A stretch of 64,000 nucleotides of DNA, from the NCBI GenBank assembly GCA_024036415.1, contig JAMWET010000085.1:27951-91950 (forward strand). Direction: 5' to 3'. Under the pieces are notes generated by a model. That model worked only from the letters and a program-made list of their open reading frames with translations. It did no database searches and had not been told where the DNA came from. The stretch is from Prochilodus magdalenae. Its lineage: Eukaryota > Chordata > Actinopteri > Characiformes > Prochilodontidae. This document shows, one piece after another, positions 38,281-61,229 of this stretch. The stretch's first letter is position 1, and the number at the start of each line of letters is the position of its first letter. The position numbers and the translations under genes were made by a program.

Positions 38281-38640
38281 ATAAATCATTAAAAGATCAC
38301 AGCACAATAAATAAGAGAAGTTAGATGTGGGGAGGGAAGTTCTTTATTTCTCCATTCTGATAAATAAACCCTGAACATAAACACTGCTTTGAATGAACCT
38401 TGTACCCCGTGGATCGTCACGCCGGGCACCAACACCAGCTGGGACTGGATTGGACATGGACTGGACGAGGTTCTGGATGTAGCCACATCAACGTTCAGAC
38501 ACTCTTACATCAAAGAACTGGTCAGCTGGTCCAGATGTGGTGGAGGCCTTCCCTGGCACAGCTCCGAGGAGAATTCCCTGTAGACTGGGATTGTATCCAC
38601 TGCTGGTAGACCCGTATGACCGTACGTTTCCATACACCTG
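38280..38640. repeat. Dispersed repeat, second copy of the 4.2-4.7 kb family
   Basis: Shares ACCAGCTGGGACTGGATTGG and following motifs with 4,385-4,560. Confidence 0.65.
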
Positions 38641-39838
38641 CAGATTCAGCTACTTCCTTCACACTATGGTCTTTGGCCACGCCCACATGCAGTCCCTCCT
38701 TTTAGCCAATCATTAACATCTGCTCTGGAGCCATTTTCCACACATGGAACGAGACATTCCCTGCACTGTAGCACCTCTTCCCAATCTATGGTTCCCATCA
38801 CTCACAGGGATTTATGTCGGTCTATGCTGACGCTACTTCCAGGTAAACAGCCAGAGAGGCAGAGGCCGGCAGGGAGGACAGTGAAACTGAGGGTGGCGCT
38901 CCAAGGATCCAGGGAGAAGATGGCACTGGAAGTCTTGAAAGCAGAGCCAGTGCGGGTGGTGGCACTGCAAGGTCATGAAGGCTTTGGGTCAGGCGCAGCA
39001 TGGACGGCAGATGACTTGGCGATATCCTTACTGTGACCGGGTGAACTCACATCAGATGGATAGATGGTCAGGAAACACCAGTGGGGATCTGAACCAGTGA
39101 GGAGCCAGCTCTGCTGTTATCGTGGTAGGACTCGCGCCCCAGGGACCTAGCTCAATCTGGTAGACCGGCTGGACTGGTGACGTTTAAACAAGGGGGCTAG
39201 GTAGCGACCTGCTACTAGCTAAACTGCCTACATATGTGTCTAATAAAAGAGCACTAATCATGGTCTTCCCGTGTCCCCTTCGATACCACACCCCAATATC
39301 CAGAACACTGAACTAAATAAATATTAGCAGGAACAGGTTGGGGAACATGAGGGAAGCAAATCTTTGAGAAATCAAAATCAAACCTTGCCTTTTAGCTACT
39401 TGAAGATTTGGAAAACATACCATAATATTAGCATGCTAACATATTAGTAGGTAAATCAGAATATTAGCATGCTAACATATTAGCTAGTAAACCAAAATAT
39501 AAACATGTTAAAACAATTGTGTGAACATTTAATTTCCTTATTTTCTCTTATTTGATTTTGTTATTATTTGTTTAGGTTAAAAGAGAGTTTAATTTTGCCA
39601 AAACAAAAAATATTAAATGATATATAAACTTCCCTCATTTATTTGTAGCCCTAAAACTACTCTGAGGAGATTATCAGTTAGCAACATTAGCATCGTAGCT
39701 AGCTCCTGAGGTAAATTTAAAGCAGCGAAGTTAGGAAAGGAAAAAAACTCGTGGCTGATCGACTACACTTGGAGTAAAAGGGGAAAGTACGTCTGATAAG
39801 GAGGTTAAACAAAATTAAGCTGTAAACGAGGTTAAAAT

Positions 39839-39961
39839 CGCTTCCCTTTGTAACTTCCCGTTCCACCTTAAATGGAACGGCAGTTACATTTGGACGCCTG
39901 AGGAGCCCGAATGTAACTGCCGCAACATTTAAGGTGGAAAGGCAAGTTGCGATATAAAGCG
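39839..39961. repeat. Near-perfect palindrome, 55-bp arms
   Basis: The left arm (39,839-39,893, with TTCCACCTTAAATGGAACGG and CAGTTACATT) is inverted at 39,907-39,961 with roughly 80% identity and a 13-bp loop. It looks like a foldback MITE, about 260 bp from the candidate exon 1 of gene 2. Confidence 0.85.
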
Positions 39962-40223
39962 AACGACTTGAGATTCGCAGGGCTGTAGAAAATTAGCTCG
40001 GCGTGTTTTCACATGTTTATCGATTAAAATCAGCAGGTGTTCCGCGTCTATGTCTCTTTTTGCGCTGGTGTTTTGGTACTTACTGCTTCCTTATGTTAGC
40101 ACTGCCGAGCTCCAGAGCGAAAACAACCCCCACAGACGAAGCCCCAACACGGGTTAGCAAACCGAAAGGAGCCGCTGGACAACAGCAGACAGTAAAACGA
40201 AGAAATATATTTATTATACTTAC

Positions 40224-40450
40224 AGATTCGAGCTCTTTAGGCGAGGTGGGGAGACGAAGAGCCTGAAGAGAGAGTCATTCGGTTGTGAAAGCTAGCTTTC
40301 GGTTTCAGTCTCTGCTGCAGATTTCTGGACTTCCCCCTCCTCTCATCTCTGCTCTCCACTGCACTGCACTCCACTCCACTCCACTCCACTCCTCTCCTCT
40401 CCTCTCCTCTCCACTCTTCTGCTCTGGGGACGTATTTAGGCTGTTTTTTA
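40224..40450 (-). promoter_or_regulatory. Candidate promoter and non-coding first exon of B7-like gene 2
   Basis: The minus strand shows a donor GTAAGTA starting at 40,223 and an ISRE-like GAAACCGAAA at 40,306-40,297, about 73 nt before it, nearly the spacing seen at 19.3 kb. An AT-rich CTAAATA lies near 40,440 and a CCAAT box near 40,700. The ATG exon of gene 2 at 33,546 begins at an acceptor (TTTCAG) 6 nt before the ATG, so a leader exon is expected; this would make intron 1 about 6.7 kb. The transcription start is not known. Confidence 0.42.
40365..40415. repeat. CTCCA/CTCCT pentamer repeat
   Basis: Tandem CTCCACTCCACT then CTCTCCTCTCCT within the candidate promoter region of gene 2. Confidence 0.85.
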
Positions 40451-40860
40451 TTAATACTGTTTATTGTTTTTACAGTGGGCTCGGTAGAGTTAACAGACCA
40501 GACCCGAACCTTTACCCTTGCTGGTCCGTGTTCTGATTTAGTTCTGGTGTTTCTAACTCGAGATGATCCATTTAAGACCTTCATCACCAGGTATTTCTGC
40601 AGGACGCGTTTCCAGCCTGCTCTGAATAGCTGAGAAGTCACAGTTGGGCCACTACTGGCCCTTTAAGACTGACATATGCTAATGAGCGCCCTGTTCTGAT
40701 TGGCTGCGACAGAGGGTTTGAAAACACGGGGCGCCAAACAGGAGATAAGGAGAACAGAGTTAGTCGCCTGAAGAGTCTGTAATGATCCTGGAGCTGGAGA
40801 GGGATGGAGAGATATGGAGAGAGACGAGGGGGAGGAGGCAGGGAACTGAGGAGGACAGAT

Positions 40861-40869
<9 letters not shown>

Positions 40870-40927
<58 letters not shown>

Positions 40928-40950
40928 GAGAGAGAGAGAGAGAGAGAGAA
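40870..40950. repeat. (GA)n microsatellite
   Basis: About 80 bp of near pure GA. Confidence 0.95.
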
Positions 40951-41364
40951 CTATCCTGTGAAGATAAATTGTTCTCCTGAGATGCTTTGGGAATGAGATC
41001 AGATTCCGATGTTTGTAGTGGGGGGGTGAACTTCCACAGCCGGACGTGTCTGGTTCCTCAGCAGCTCCGGGCTAAGCTGAACGAAGGATTGATGGGATAC
41101 ACCGGGCTGACTCTGCAGGGATGAAAGGGAGAGAGAGATGAGAGAAAAAGTGCTCCCAGTGGATGACTAAAGCTGCTTCCTACAGATACTGGGGTGCGTG
41201 TTCAGTGAGGGTCTGTGTGAGGGTCTGTGTGTGTGGCTGAGTCACTGACGGCTCTATCAGCCTTTATGAAGCCCGGTCTGTGTGCAGGAGCCTTTATACT
41301 CAGCACCACGGAGAGCAGGGCCCGTCTGAGGCTCGGTCTGGGAGTCGTTTAGGTCCAGTTTATA

Positions 41365-42911
41365 CAGTGAGGAAAATCAGTATTTGGACACCCTGCGTCT
41401 TTGCAAGTTCTCCCACTTGGAAATCATGGAGGGTCTGAAATTTTTCATCTTAGGTGCATGTCCACTGTGAGACATAATCTAAAAAAAAAAACCCTGGAAA
41501 TCACAATGTATGATTTTTTAATTATTTATTTGTGTATTACTGCTGCATATAAGTATTTGGAGACCTGCCAATCAGCAAAAATTCTGGCCCTCAAAGACCT
41601 GTTAGTCCACCTCTAAAAACTCCACCTCCACTCCACCTATTATTCTAAATTAGAAGCACCTGTTGGAGGTCGTTAGCTGCATAAAGACACCTGTCCACCC
41701 CACTCAATCAGTAAGACTCCACCTACTAACATGGCTAAGACCAGAGAGCTGTCCAAAGACACCAGAGACTAAACTGCTGACCTCCACAAGGCTGGAAAGG
41801 GCTACGGGGCCACTGCCAAGCAGCTTGGTGAAAAAAGATCAACTGTTGGAGCAATTATTAGAAAATGGGAGGAGCTAAACATGACTGTCAATCTCCCTCG
41901 GACTGGGGCTCCACGCAAGATCTCACCTGGTGGCGTATCAGTGATCCTAAGAAAGGTGAGGAATCAGCCCAGAACTACACGGGAGGAGCTGGTCAATGAC
42001 CTGAAGAGAGCTGGCACCACTGTTTCCACGGTTACTGTGGGTAATACACTAAGACCTCATAGTTTAAAGTCCTGCATGGCACGGAAGGGTCCCCTGCTTA
42101 AACCAGCACACGTCCAGGCCCGGCTTAAGCTCGCCCATGACCATTTGGATGATCCAGAGGAGTCATGGGAGAAAGCTCTGTGGTCAGGTGGTCTTAATTC
42201 CACTCGCCGTGTTTGGAGGACGAAGAATGATGAGCACCATCCCAAAAACACCACCCTACTGTGGAGCATGGGGGTGGAGCATCATGCTGTGGGGGTGTTT
42301 CTCTGCACATGGGACGTCCTGTCTGCACTGTATTAAGGAGAGGAGGACCGGGGCCGTGTGGGAGATTTTGAGGAACAACCTCCTTCCCTCAGTTAGAGCA
42401 TTGAAGATGGGCCGTGGCTGGGTCTTCCAACATGACAATGACCCAAAGCACACAGCCAGGATAACCAAGGAGTGGCTCCGTAAGAAGCAGATCAAGGTTC
42501 TGGAGTGGCCTAGCCCGTCTCCAGACCTAAACCCTATAGAAGATCTTTGGAGGGAGCTCAAACTCCGTGTTTCTCAGCGACACTCCAGAAACCTGGCTGA
42601 TCTGGAGGAGATCTGTGTGGAGGAATGGGCCAAAATCCCTGCTGCAGTGTGTGCACACCTGGTGAAAAACTACAGGACCTCTGTAATTGCAAACAAAGAC
42701 CAAATATTAACACTGATTTTCACAGGTGTTCAATTACTAATTTACAGCAGTAACACACATTGTGAAATCACATACATTGTGATTTCCAGGTTTTTTTTAG
42801 ATTGTCTCACAGTGGACATGTACCTAAGATGAACATTTCAGACCCTCCATGATTTCTAAGCAGTAGAACCTGCAAAATCGCAGAGTGTTCAAATACTGAT
42901 TTTCCTCACTG
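41365..42911 (+). mobile_element. Full-length Tc1-like transposon with intact ends
   Basis: Both ends read CAGTGAGGAAAATCAGTATTTG (inverted at the right end) and both are flanked by the TA dinucleotide that Tc1/mariner elements duplicate. Length is 1,547 bp, usual for the superfamily. Long subterminal inverted repeats (AAATCACAATGTATGATTTTT type) lie inside the ends. The family resembles Passport-type fish elements; that name is from memory. Confidence 0.92.
41731..42720 (+). pseudogene. Tc1-like transposase, inactivated
   Basis: The frame opens at ATG 41,731 (MAKTRELSKDT) but meets TAA at 41,770. It continues in the same frame through the DNA-binding region to 42,336. A deletion around 42,185 removes the segment that should hold the first catalytic aspartate (WSDET), leaving [11 protein letters not shown] frameshift near 42,250 moves the rest to a second frame, which keeps [10 protein letters not shown] (second Asp) and [11 protein letters not shown] (third acidic residue) and ends in VIANKD. 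It cannot encode a working transposase, although the ends of the element look usable in trans. Confidence 0.9.
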
Positions 42912-44760
42912 TATATATACACATGGCCAATCGCTGAAACACCCTGATGCCTTCGGCATGACTGGGCGGAGCTAGGCTACAGAAGGCCTTACAGGTGTTT
43001 TTGTGATGTCAGAGACGAGCTCTGCCGTTTGGTTTCCAGATACGGAGTAGAGAGTGAGCGGCGTCTCGAAACCTTTAGGTCTTCATGTGCTCCATCATCT
43101 AGGAACCGAGGTACGCGTGGTTGTGCATGGTGCTGCCCCTGTAACAGTCTGCGGCGAGTTGTGACGTGGGTGTTTAAGAGCCAATATTCAAAACAAGTAA
43201 TGTTTTTATTCCCCCCAGAAATCCCCTTCTATGGTTTTATAGAAAACACGGAACCAAGCACCACTGAGCGTCAGCGCCAAGAAGGAACCCCTACAGAGCA
43301 AGAAGAACCATCTAGAAGGAATTAGACTGAAAAAGGGAACCAGCTGGAGGATGTGGGCTTCGGTGCCCACAGCGGTTTATTTTTACATCACCTCCGTTCT
43401 AAGTACTGTTCTTTAGAAAAACAAAGGTTCTACGTAGAACCACAAACACTCCAGGAAGCACCTGTATGCTTATTCGGTTCTCTACAGTGTGTAAAAAGGG
43501 TTCCACGCTTTGTCAACAGAAGAACCCTTTTGGTGCGACATACAGACCCATTTACAACACACGCTCACCCACTGGGTCACCATCCACACAGCCCGTCCTC
43601 CTGGGTCGTGTGGGGTGCTGGAGCCTTTCCCCAACACTCAACACAGGTGGAAACACCATGGACAGTGACACACACACACACACACACACCTGGTCTCTCC
43701 ATATGACACTAACCGTTTGGACTGCAGGAGGAAACCCACACCGACGCAGGGGAACATGCAAAGAGGGAGCCCATTTGGCTAACTGCTCGGAGGTGACACA
43801 TCAAGTGTCATGTGACATCAGTATGTAAATTTTGGAGGCTTGGAAACGCCCACACCTGTAGGTGAGGTGTTCTCTGGTGAGGGAGGCTGTACACTGGCCA
43901 GCACGCTCATGGCAAGAAGACAGGAATTATCGGAGTGGACCTTTGTGGAGAGGATTGGCCTCCCTACTCCTGTGTCCAAACTGCATTCCCCCCATTCCTC
44001 TCACCACAAGTAAACAGCTCTGGCTTTTCCAAGCCTGAAAATGTGATTCCAAAATTCCAAAAGGCTTTGTTTAGTCTCCTGTGTGTGTCCCCGCCCCCAT
44101 GCAAGTGTTTCCCTTTGTAGATGATGCATCTGGAGGCATAAAGGAAGAGACAGAATTGTGGGGGTGTTCCAACGATGCCAATGACTTCAAAGGCTAACCA
44201 CATATGCAGGTGTGAACAAAGACCATTCCCCAAAAGTAGGTAAGCACGGCATGTGGCGGAGGCAGGTGTGGGCAAGTGTGGCACAGTTCCTTAGAGTCAG
44301 GTCCCGGCGGGAACCAGAGATGTGTAGTAGATGTGGGCGGACGCCCAATCAATTATAGAATTCCGATCACATGGTGGGAAAATATGAGGTGGCAATGCAA
44401 GCAAGACACATCAAGTCACCTCTGGAATTCTAAACAATTCCAGCCTTGTTTAGTAAACTAGAAAACAGGAAAATATTCCCAGTGCTTTTCCGTTCTCAGC
44501 TGCCCTGTACTGCAGCCAAGAGGCCACCCACGGCCTCTTCGAATACTGTTCCCGCTGGGAATTCTGCAGTTACTGGTCATCAATTGAACTACTGATGTAA
44601 TTCTTTGGCCACAGATGGTCATACTTACCAGTGGCTGCAAAATCCAGGACCGGAACCTGGATTCAAGGTCCAGATTGGAGGACATCCTGTCTAATCAGAG
44701 AGAACACCGTTCTTCTTGGGCTCTTTTGTTTGGCAGAAGCTATAACAGACACACACACGC
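42912..44760. other. Intergenic stretch, no gene recognised
   Basis: Contains a short (CA)n at about 43,668-43,690. Open frames on both strands lack recognisable domains. This region separates the candidate first exon of gene 2 from the jpt1 3' end. Confidence 0.4.
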
Positions 44761-44777
44761 ACACTTCATAACAATAG

Positions 44778-44783
44778 TTTATT
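44778..44783 (-). terminator. jpt1: Candidate jpt1 polyadenylation signal
   Basis: AATAAA on the minus strand, about 610 nt after the jpt1 stop codon. The stretch between (44,784-45,395) has no other obvious signal and would be the 3' UTR. Assignment rests on position only. Confidence 0.5.
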
Positions 44784-45395
44784 GTACTTAGAAATTCATA
44801 ACACAAACCATTTTAGTCCATTTACACTAAGAGACGGAACAAACGACAATCTTCACACTTCTTACACAGCAGGCTTTGAGTCAATACAAGTTCAAATGCA
44901 CCGTCTGCCAAGCGCTCTCCACCACAACACAGCAAACTCCAACGTTCTCAAAGGAGTACGAGGCAGTTACCCCCCTCCCCCATCCCATCATCCTCCGTCA
45001 AACCAGTTAATGCCATGAACGTCAGGTTTGACCCACCGTCCGGACCACTACCCCAGAAAACAGACCAGAGAGGAAGAGCGACTGGGAAGTGGAAGGATTT
45101 GCTCAGACTTGCACAAATGCAGCAAACAATACTTTCATGGTGATATAAAAAAAGAGGGAGGGGAAAAACAAACAAACAAACAAACATAGAACAAGGTAAC
45201 ATTGTTGGCAAACAGGATGTAGGCCTGTATTTACAAAGTATCTGCATAAGAGGATCAAACTGGGTTCAGAATCCACCCCCACCCGCGCTGGGCTCGGTCT
45301 CGGTGGACGGCGAAGGCAAAGCTGACCCAGGAACAGTGCTGTGAGATACTTTGTGAACATGGCTCTGGATGCTAGGCGCTGGAGGAGAAAGCTGT

Positions 45396-57929
<12,534 letters not shown>

Positions 57930-58144
57930 CTAATGGAAAGAGACACAGACATTCAGTGCAGAAGCAGTCCGGGGTTAAAATATGGGAGCTGGAAAAATAA
58001 ATATTTGCATATGGGAGCTTAAAATATTTGTCTGAAGCTGAATCAGAAGAATAGGCTAACAAATACAATAGTCAAAGTGAAGGTGAACAGTGGACAACAG
58101 CGACCATTATGCAATTCAGTTTAGAGGATCTAATGACTGCTCAA

Positions 58145-58545
58145 GTTGGGCTGCGGCAGAGGTCCGGCAGAATTTAGTGGGGCTGCGGCAGAGGTCCGGT
58201 AGAATGTAGCGGGGCTGCGGCAGAGGTCCGGCAGAATAGAATTTAGCGGGGCTGCGGCAGAGGTCCGGCAGAATAGAATTTAGCGGGGCTGCGGCAGAGG
58301 TCCGGCAGAATAGAATTTAGCGGGGCCGCGGCAGAGGTCCGGCAGAAATAGAATTAGGCGGGGACGCACGGCAGATGGTCCGGCAGGAATTTGAGGCGGG
58401 GCCAGGCAGAATTTAGCGGGGCCGCGGCAGAGGTCCGGCAGAATTTAGCGGGGCCGAGGCAGAGGTCCGGCAGAATTTAGCGGGGCAGCGGCAGAGGTCC
58501 GGCAGAATTTAGCGGGGCAGCGGCAGAGGTCCGGCAGAATTGTGT
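58145..58545. repeat. GC-rich minisatellite, 32-37-bp unit
   Basis: Copies of GCGGGGCTGCGGCAGAGGTC plus CGGCAGAATTTA, some with an extra ATAGA. It lies about 220 bp upstream of jpt1 exon 2. A noisy patch is at 58,345-58,400. Confidence 0.95.
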
Positions 58546-58549
58546 GGGT

Positions 58550-60740
58550 TACAATCGATTCAGACCAAATTTTGTGGGCTTAGTCAAATTCAGACAGAAA
58601 TTTGTGGGTCCTGCGGTCCACACAGAGGAGTTTCGGTCCCAGCCGACAACTGGGGTCGCAAGAAGGACTGCCTCCAATGAAGGCCATCCATTTACAAGAT
58701 TTGTCCTGCGCATCCACACCCGTTGAGGCTCCTGAGAAGAGACCACAGCAATGACCTGCCCACACCTGTATCAGCACCTATTTAAAATACCATACTGGAA
58801 AAACGATTTGCTGAAGCTGAATGTTTATCCCTACCTAAACCATCATCTACAAATTAGCACATGTCATAAACATGATGCATCAGCACCGACATGCTTCTGG
58901 ACATCACGGTGCACGCTTTTGTCAGGCTGGATCCCCACATGGACTCGAGAATGACGGCCTGAGGCCCTCAAGTCAGCCATCGAGACCATTTAGGAAGCCC
59001 CGTGTGTGGAGACCCAGCATCACATCATACCTCCTTCACTCTCCCAGCATGACGGAGCCCGGGAGGCGGCTTTTCACAGTCACGGGGGGTGGAATCTTGG
59101 TGCTTTGGAGTGCGACTGCATGCAACAGCATGCTACCATGACAGTGCTGATGCTTCCCGTGCACCAGGCGAGCCATGGAAGAGACGTGCACACAGGGAAA
59201 CCTCAGGGAAATAAGGCTGGGCAGTAAGCTGGATCACTAGGTGCTGTTGCCTTGCAGCTTTTGTATTGTGTGTGGAGAAGCTGCCAGTGGCTGGGGCTTT
59301 TAAGAGCAGCCTGTCTGCGACAGTGAGGCTGAACCCCACCCAGTCATTCAAAACCATTTCCAGCACTGCACAGCACACTGTCCTGCAATGCTGGGCTGAA
59401 GGCATCACTTCCAGCCTCCCACATTTCACTACATCAAATAACAGGCTGCCAAATGCACAAAGGAGAAGGTTTAGATGGACAGCTGCAAGCAGCAGTGCTG
59501 CAGAGAGGGGAGCAGAGCAGCAGGACAACAAAGGGAAAGCTGGGCAGATGAACAATAAGGATATTAAAGTGGCCATAAATATTTGTGGCGCGTTTTTAAT
59601 CGTTTTTAAAGACGTTTGACTTTTTAGAAAAGCATTCCGGGTTGTGATTTAGCCTCCATGTGCTTGCTAGGCTGAAGCTGGCTTCCTATTCGCCTGCTTC
59701 CATCACCCTCGAAGATCTCGAATTGACCGTATCACACGCTATAAATCGGGGCAGCAGTTGCATTCGAGGGGTCTTGAAGCGCCTGAATGTCGCACATTGC
59801 TGCCGTCAAAATCCTTTTTTTAAGGTGTGGAACGGGGTAGTTCCTATAAGCAGCTGGCTTCAACCGAAAAAACATAGGAATAATAAAACACCATTTGTAA
59901 ACTCATTCTACACGGATTTAAACACCTTTTCTCCTCATACCCAATGTCATCACTCAATGCCATCACAACTCATTAAACTACCCCAGATAACGGGCAGGCT
60001 AGCATCCAATCTCCCTCACACAAACGAAATTAGCACAGCTCAGCTAGCGCTAGACATAGTCTACCGTATTCCGGCGTTTACTTCTCTTCCTTCCTTTCCT
60101 TTCTGATTTCCTTCTGTTATCCGCTCCGATTTTACAGCCTGAGGTCCTGCGCTTTGGCCTCCGTTAGGGCCAATATAGACCGTGGAAACGTGGTTGATGG
60201 TCGGGTAATTTCACAGGGGCTTTCGTTACAATCTATGCTCTTAAATGTGCGGGGGGGGAACACTAAGCGAGCCTAAAATTTATTGGGGCTAAAAAGCGAT
60301 GCTGCTGTGCAGCGCTAGCACCTCATGCTAACGCTTAAAAACTCCACCTGCTCAGACCGAGGGATTCCCCCGCGCTCTGATTGGCTGGGGGTGCCCCGCT
60401 GTGCCTAGTGCTGGCTCGTGTGTATATGACGAGACTGATGCACAGTCAGCGGCTATTCTGATTGGCTATGGGAACGGGATTTAACTACTTTTCACTACAG
60501 TTGCACAAGCAAATTCCGACTTGGTCTGACACTACTTCATATAGAAAATTATTTAATTATTATGGTACAAATATTTGCTATTTATCATAATCGACTTAAC
60601 AAAAAAAAAAACATCCACTAATTCATGTTTAGTCATAGAATAAGTCATGCTAATGTTATTTTTTAAATGTAATCTTCTAACTGGGCTGTAAAAATTTAAA
60701 AAATGCTTTTAATATACAACTGATACATATATATATATAT
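58550..60740. other. Stretch upstream of jpt1 exon 2, no exon recognised
   Basis: Minus-strand CCAAT boxes occur near 60,380 and 60,460 in a G+C-richer patch, which could mark a promoter, but no coding first exon with the family's usual start was found. Confidence 0.35.
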
Positions 60741-60744
60741 ATAT

Positions 60745-60895
60745 GTCTATATGTGTGTTCTAGACATGGAGAACAGTGGTTGCCATCACCCCCTTTCAAT
60801 AACAGTGGTTTGGTGTGCCCCATTCTAGATAAAGTCAGATCTGTACACAGTGTTGGTGAAGGTAACCAGACGTCCCCTCTAAAAGCTACAGTGGG
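60745..60895. repeat. Fragment of the LINE-like family
   Basis: TTCTAGACATGGAGAAC and GGTGAAGGTAACCAGACGTC match 51.05 kb (inverted) and 15.76 kb. Confidence 0.65.
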
Positions 60896-61059
60896 GTGTG
60901 AAAGTTTGGGCAGGGTTGTTAATTTTCCTGATTTACCTTTATAAAAGTCACTGACTGTTTTTGGATAAAAACTTGGCGTTACATATATCGATAATAGGCG
61001 TGGACAAATGCACAGTGATTGACTGAGAATTGTAAGTATGAAGTTCTATATGGATTTAT

Positions 61060-61220
61060 AGAAAGTGTGCATAAGTTGGGGCAACTCTCTGTTGTTCATT
61101 TTTTGGATTTCCAACAACCTTTAGAACTATTACTGGAACTCACCATGTTTGGTATTGGATACAAGTTCAGTAAGAACGCCTTGACCTCCACCTACTCCGG
61201 GTGCTCCCGAATTATGTAGA
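61060..61220 (+). pseudogene. Possible L1-like reverse transcriptase remnant
   Basis: The plus frame contains FLDFQQPLE followed by LTMFGIGYKFSKNALTSTYS, loosely like the LDFEKAFD...FGFG..F..W...LY segment of L1-type reverse transcriptases. Very short and unproven. Confidence 0.25.
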
Positions 61221-61229
61221 AAAGGCGTA

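Noticed and set aside
59266..59619. 117-codon plus-strand open frame
   Set aside because: No family resemblance; the opposite strand is also open for 147 codons, which suggests composition rather than coding.
60300..60420. Possible jpt1 exon 1 ending at GAGCAG/GTGGAG
   Set aside because: Phase could fit, but no ATG with a Met-Thr-rich start precedes it and the donor is weak.
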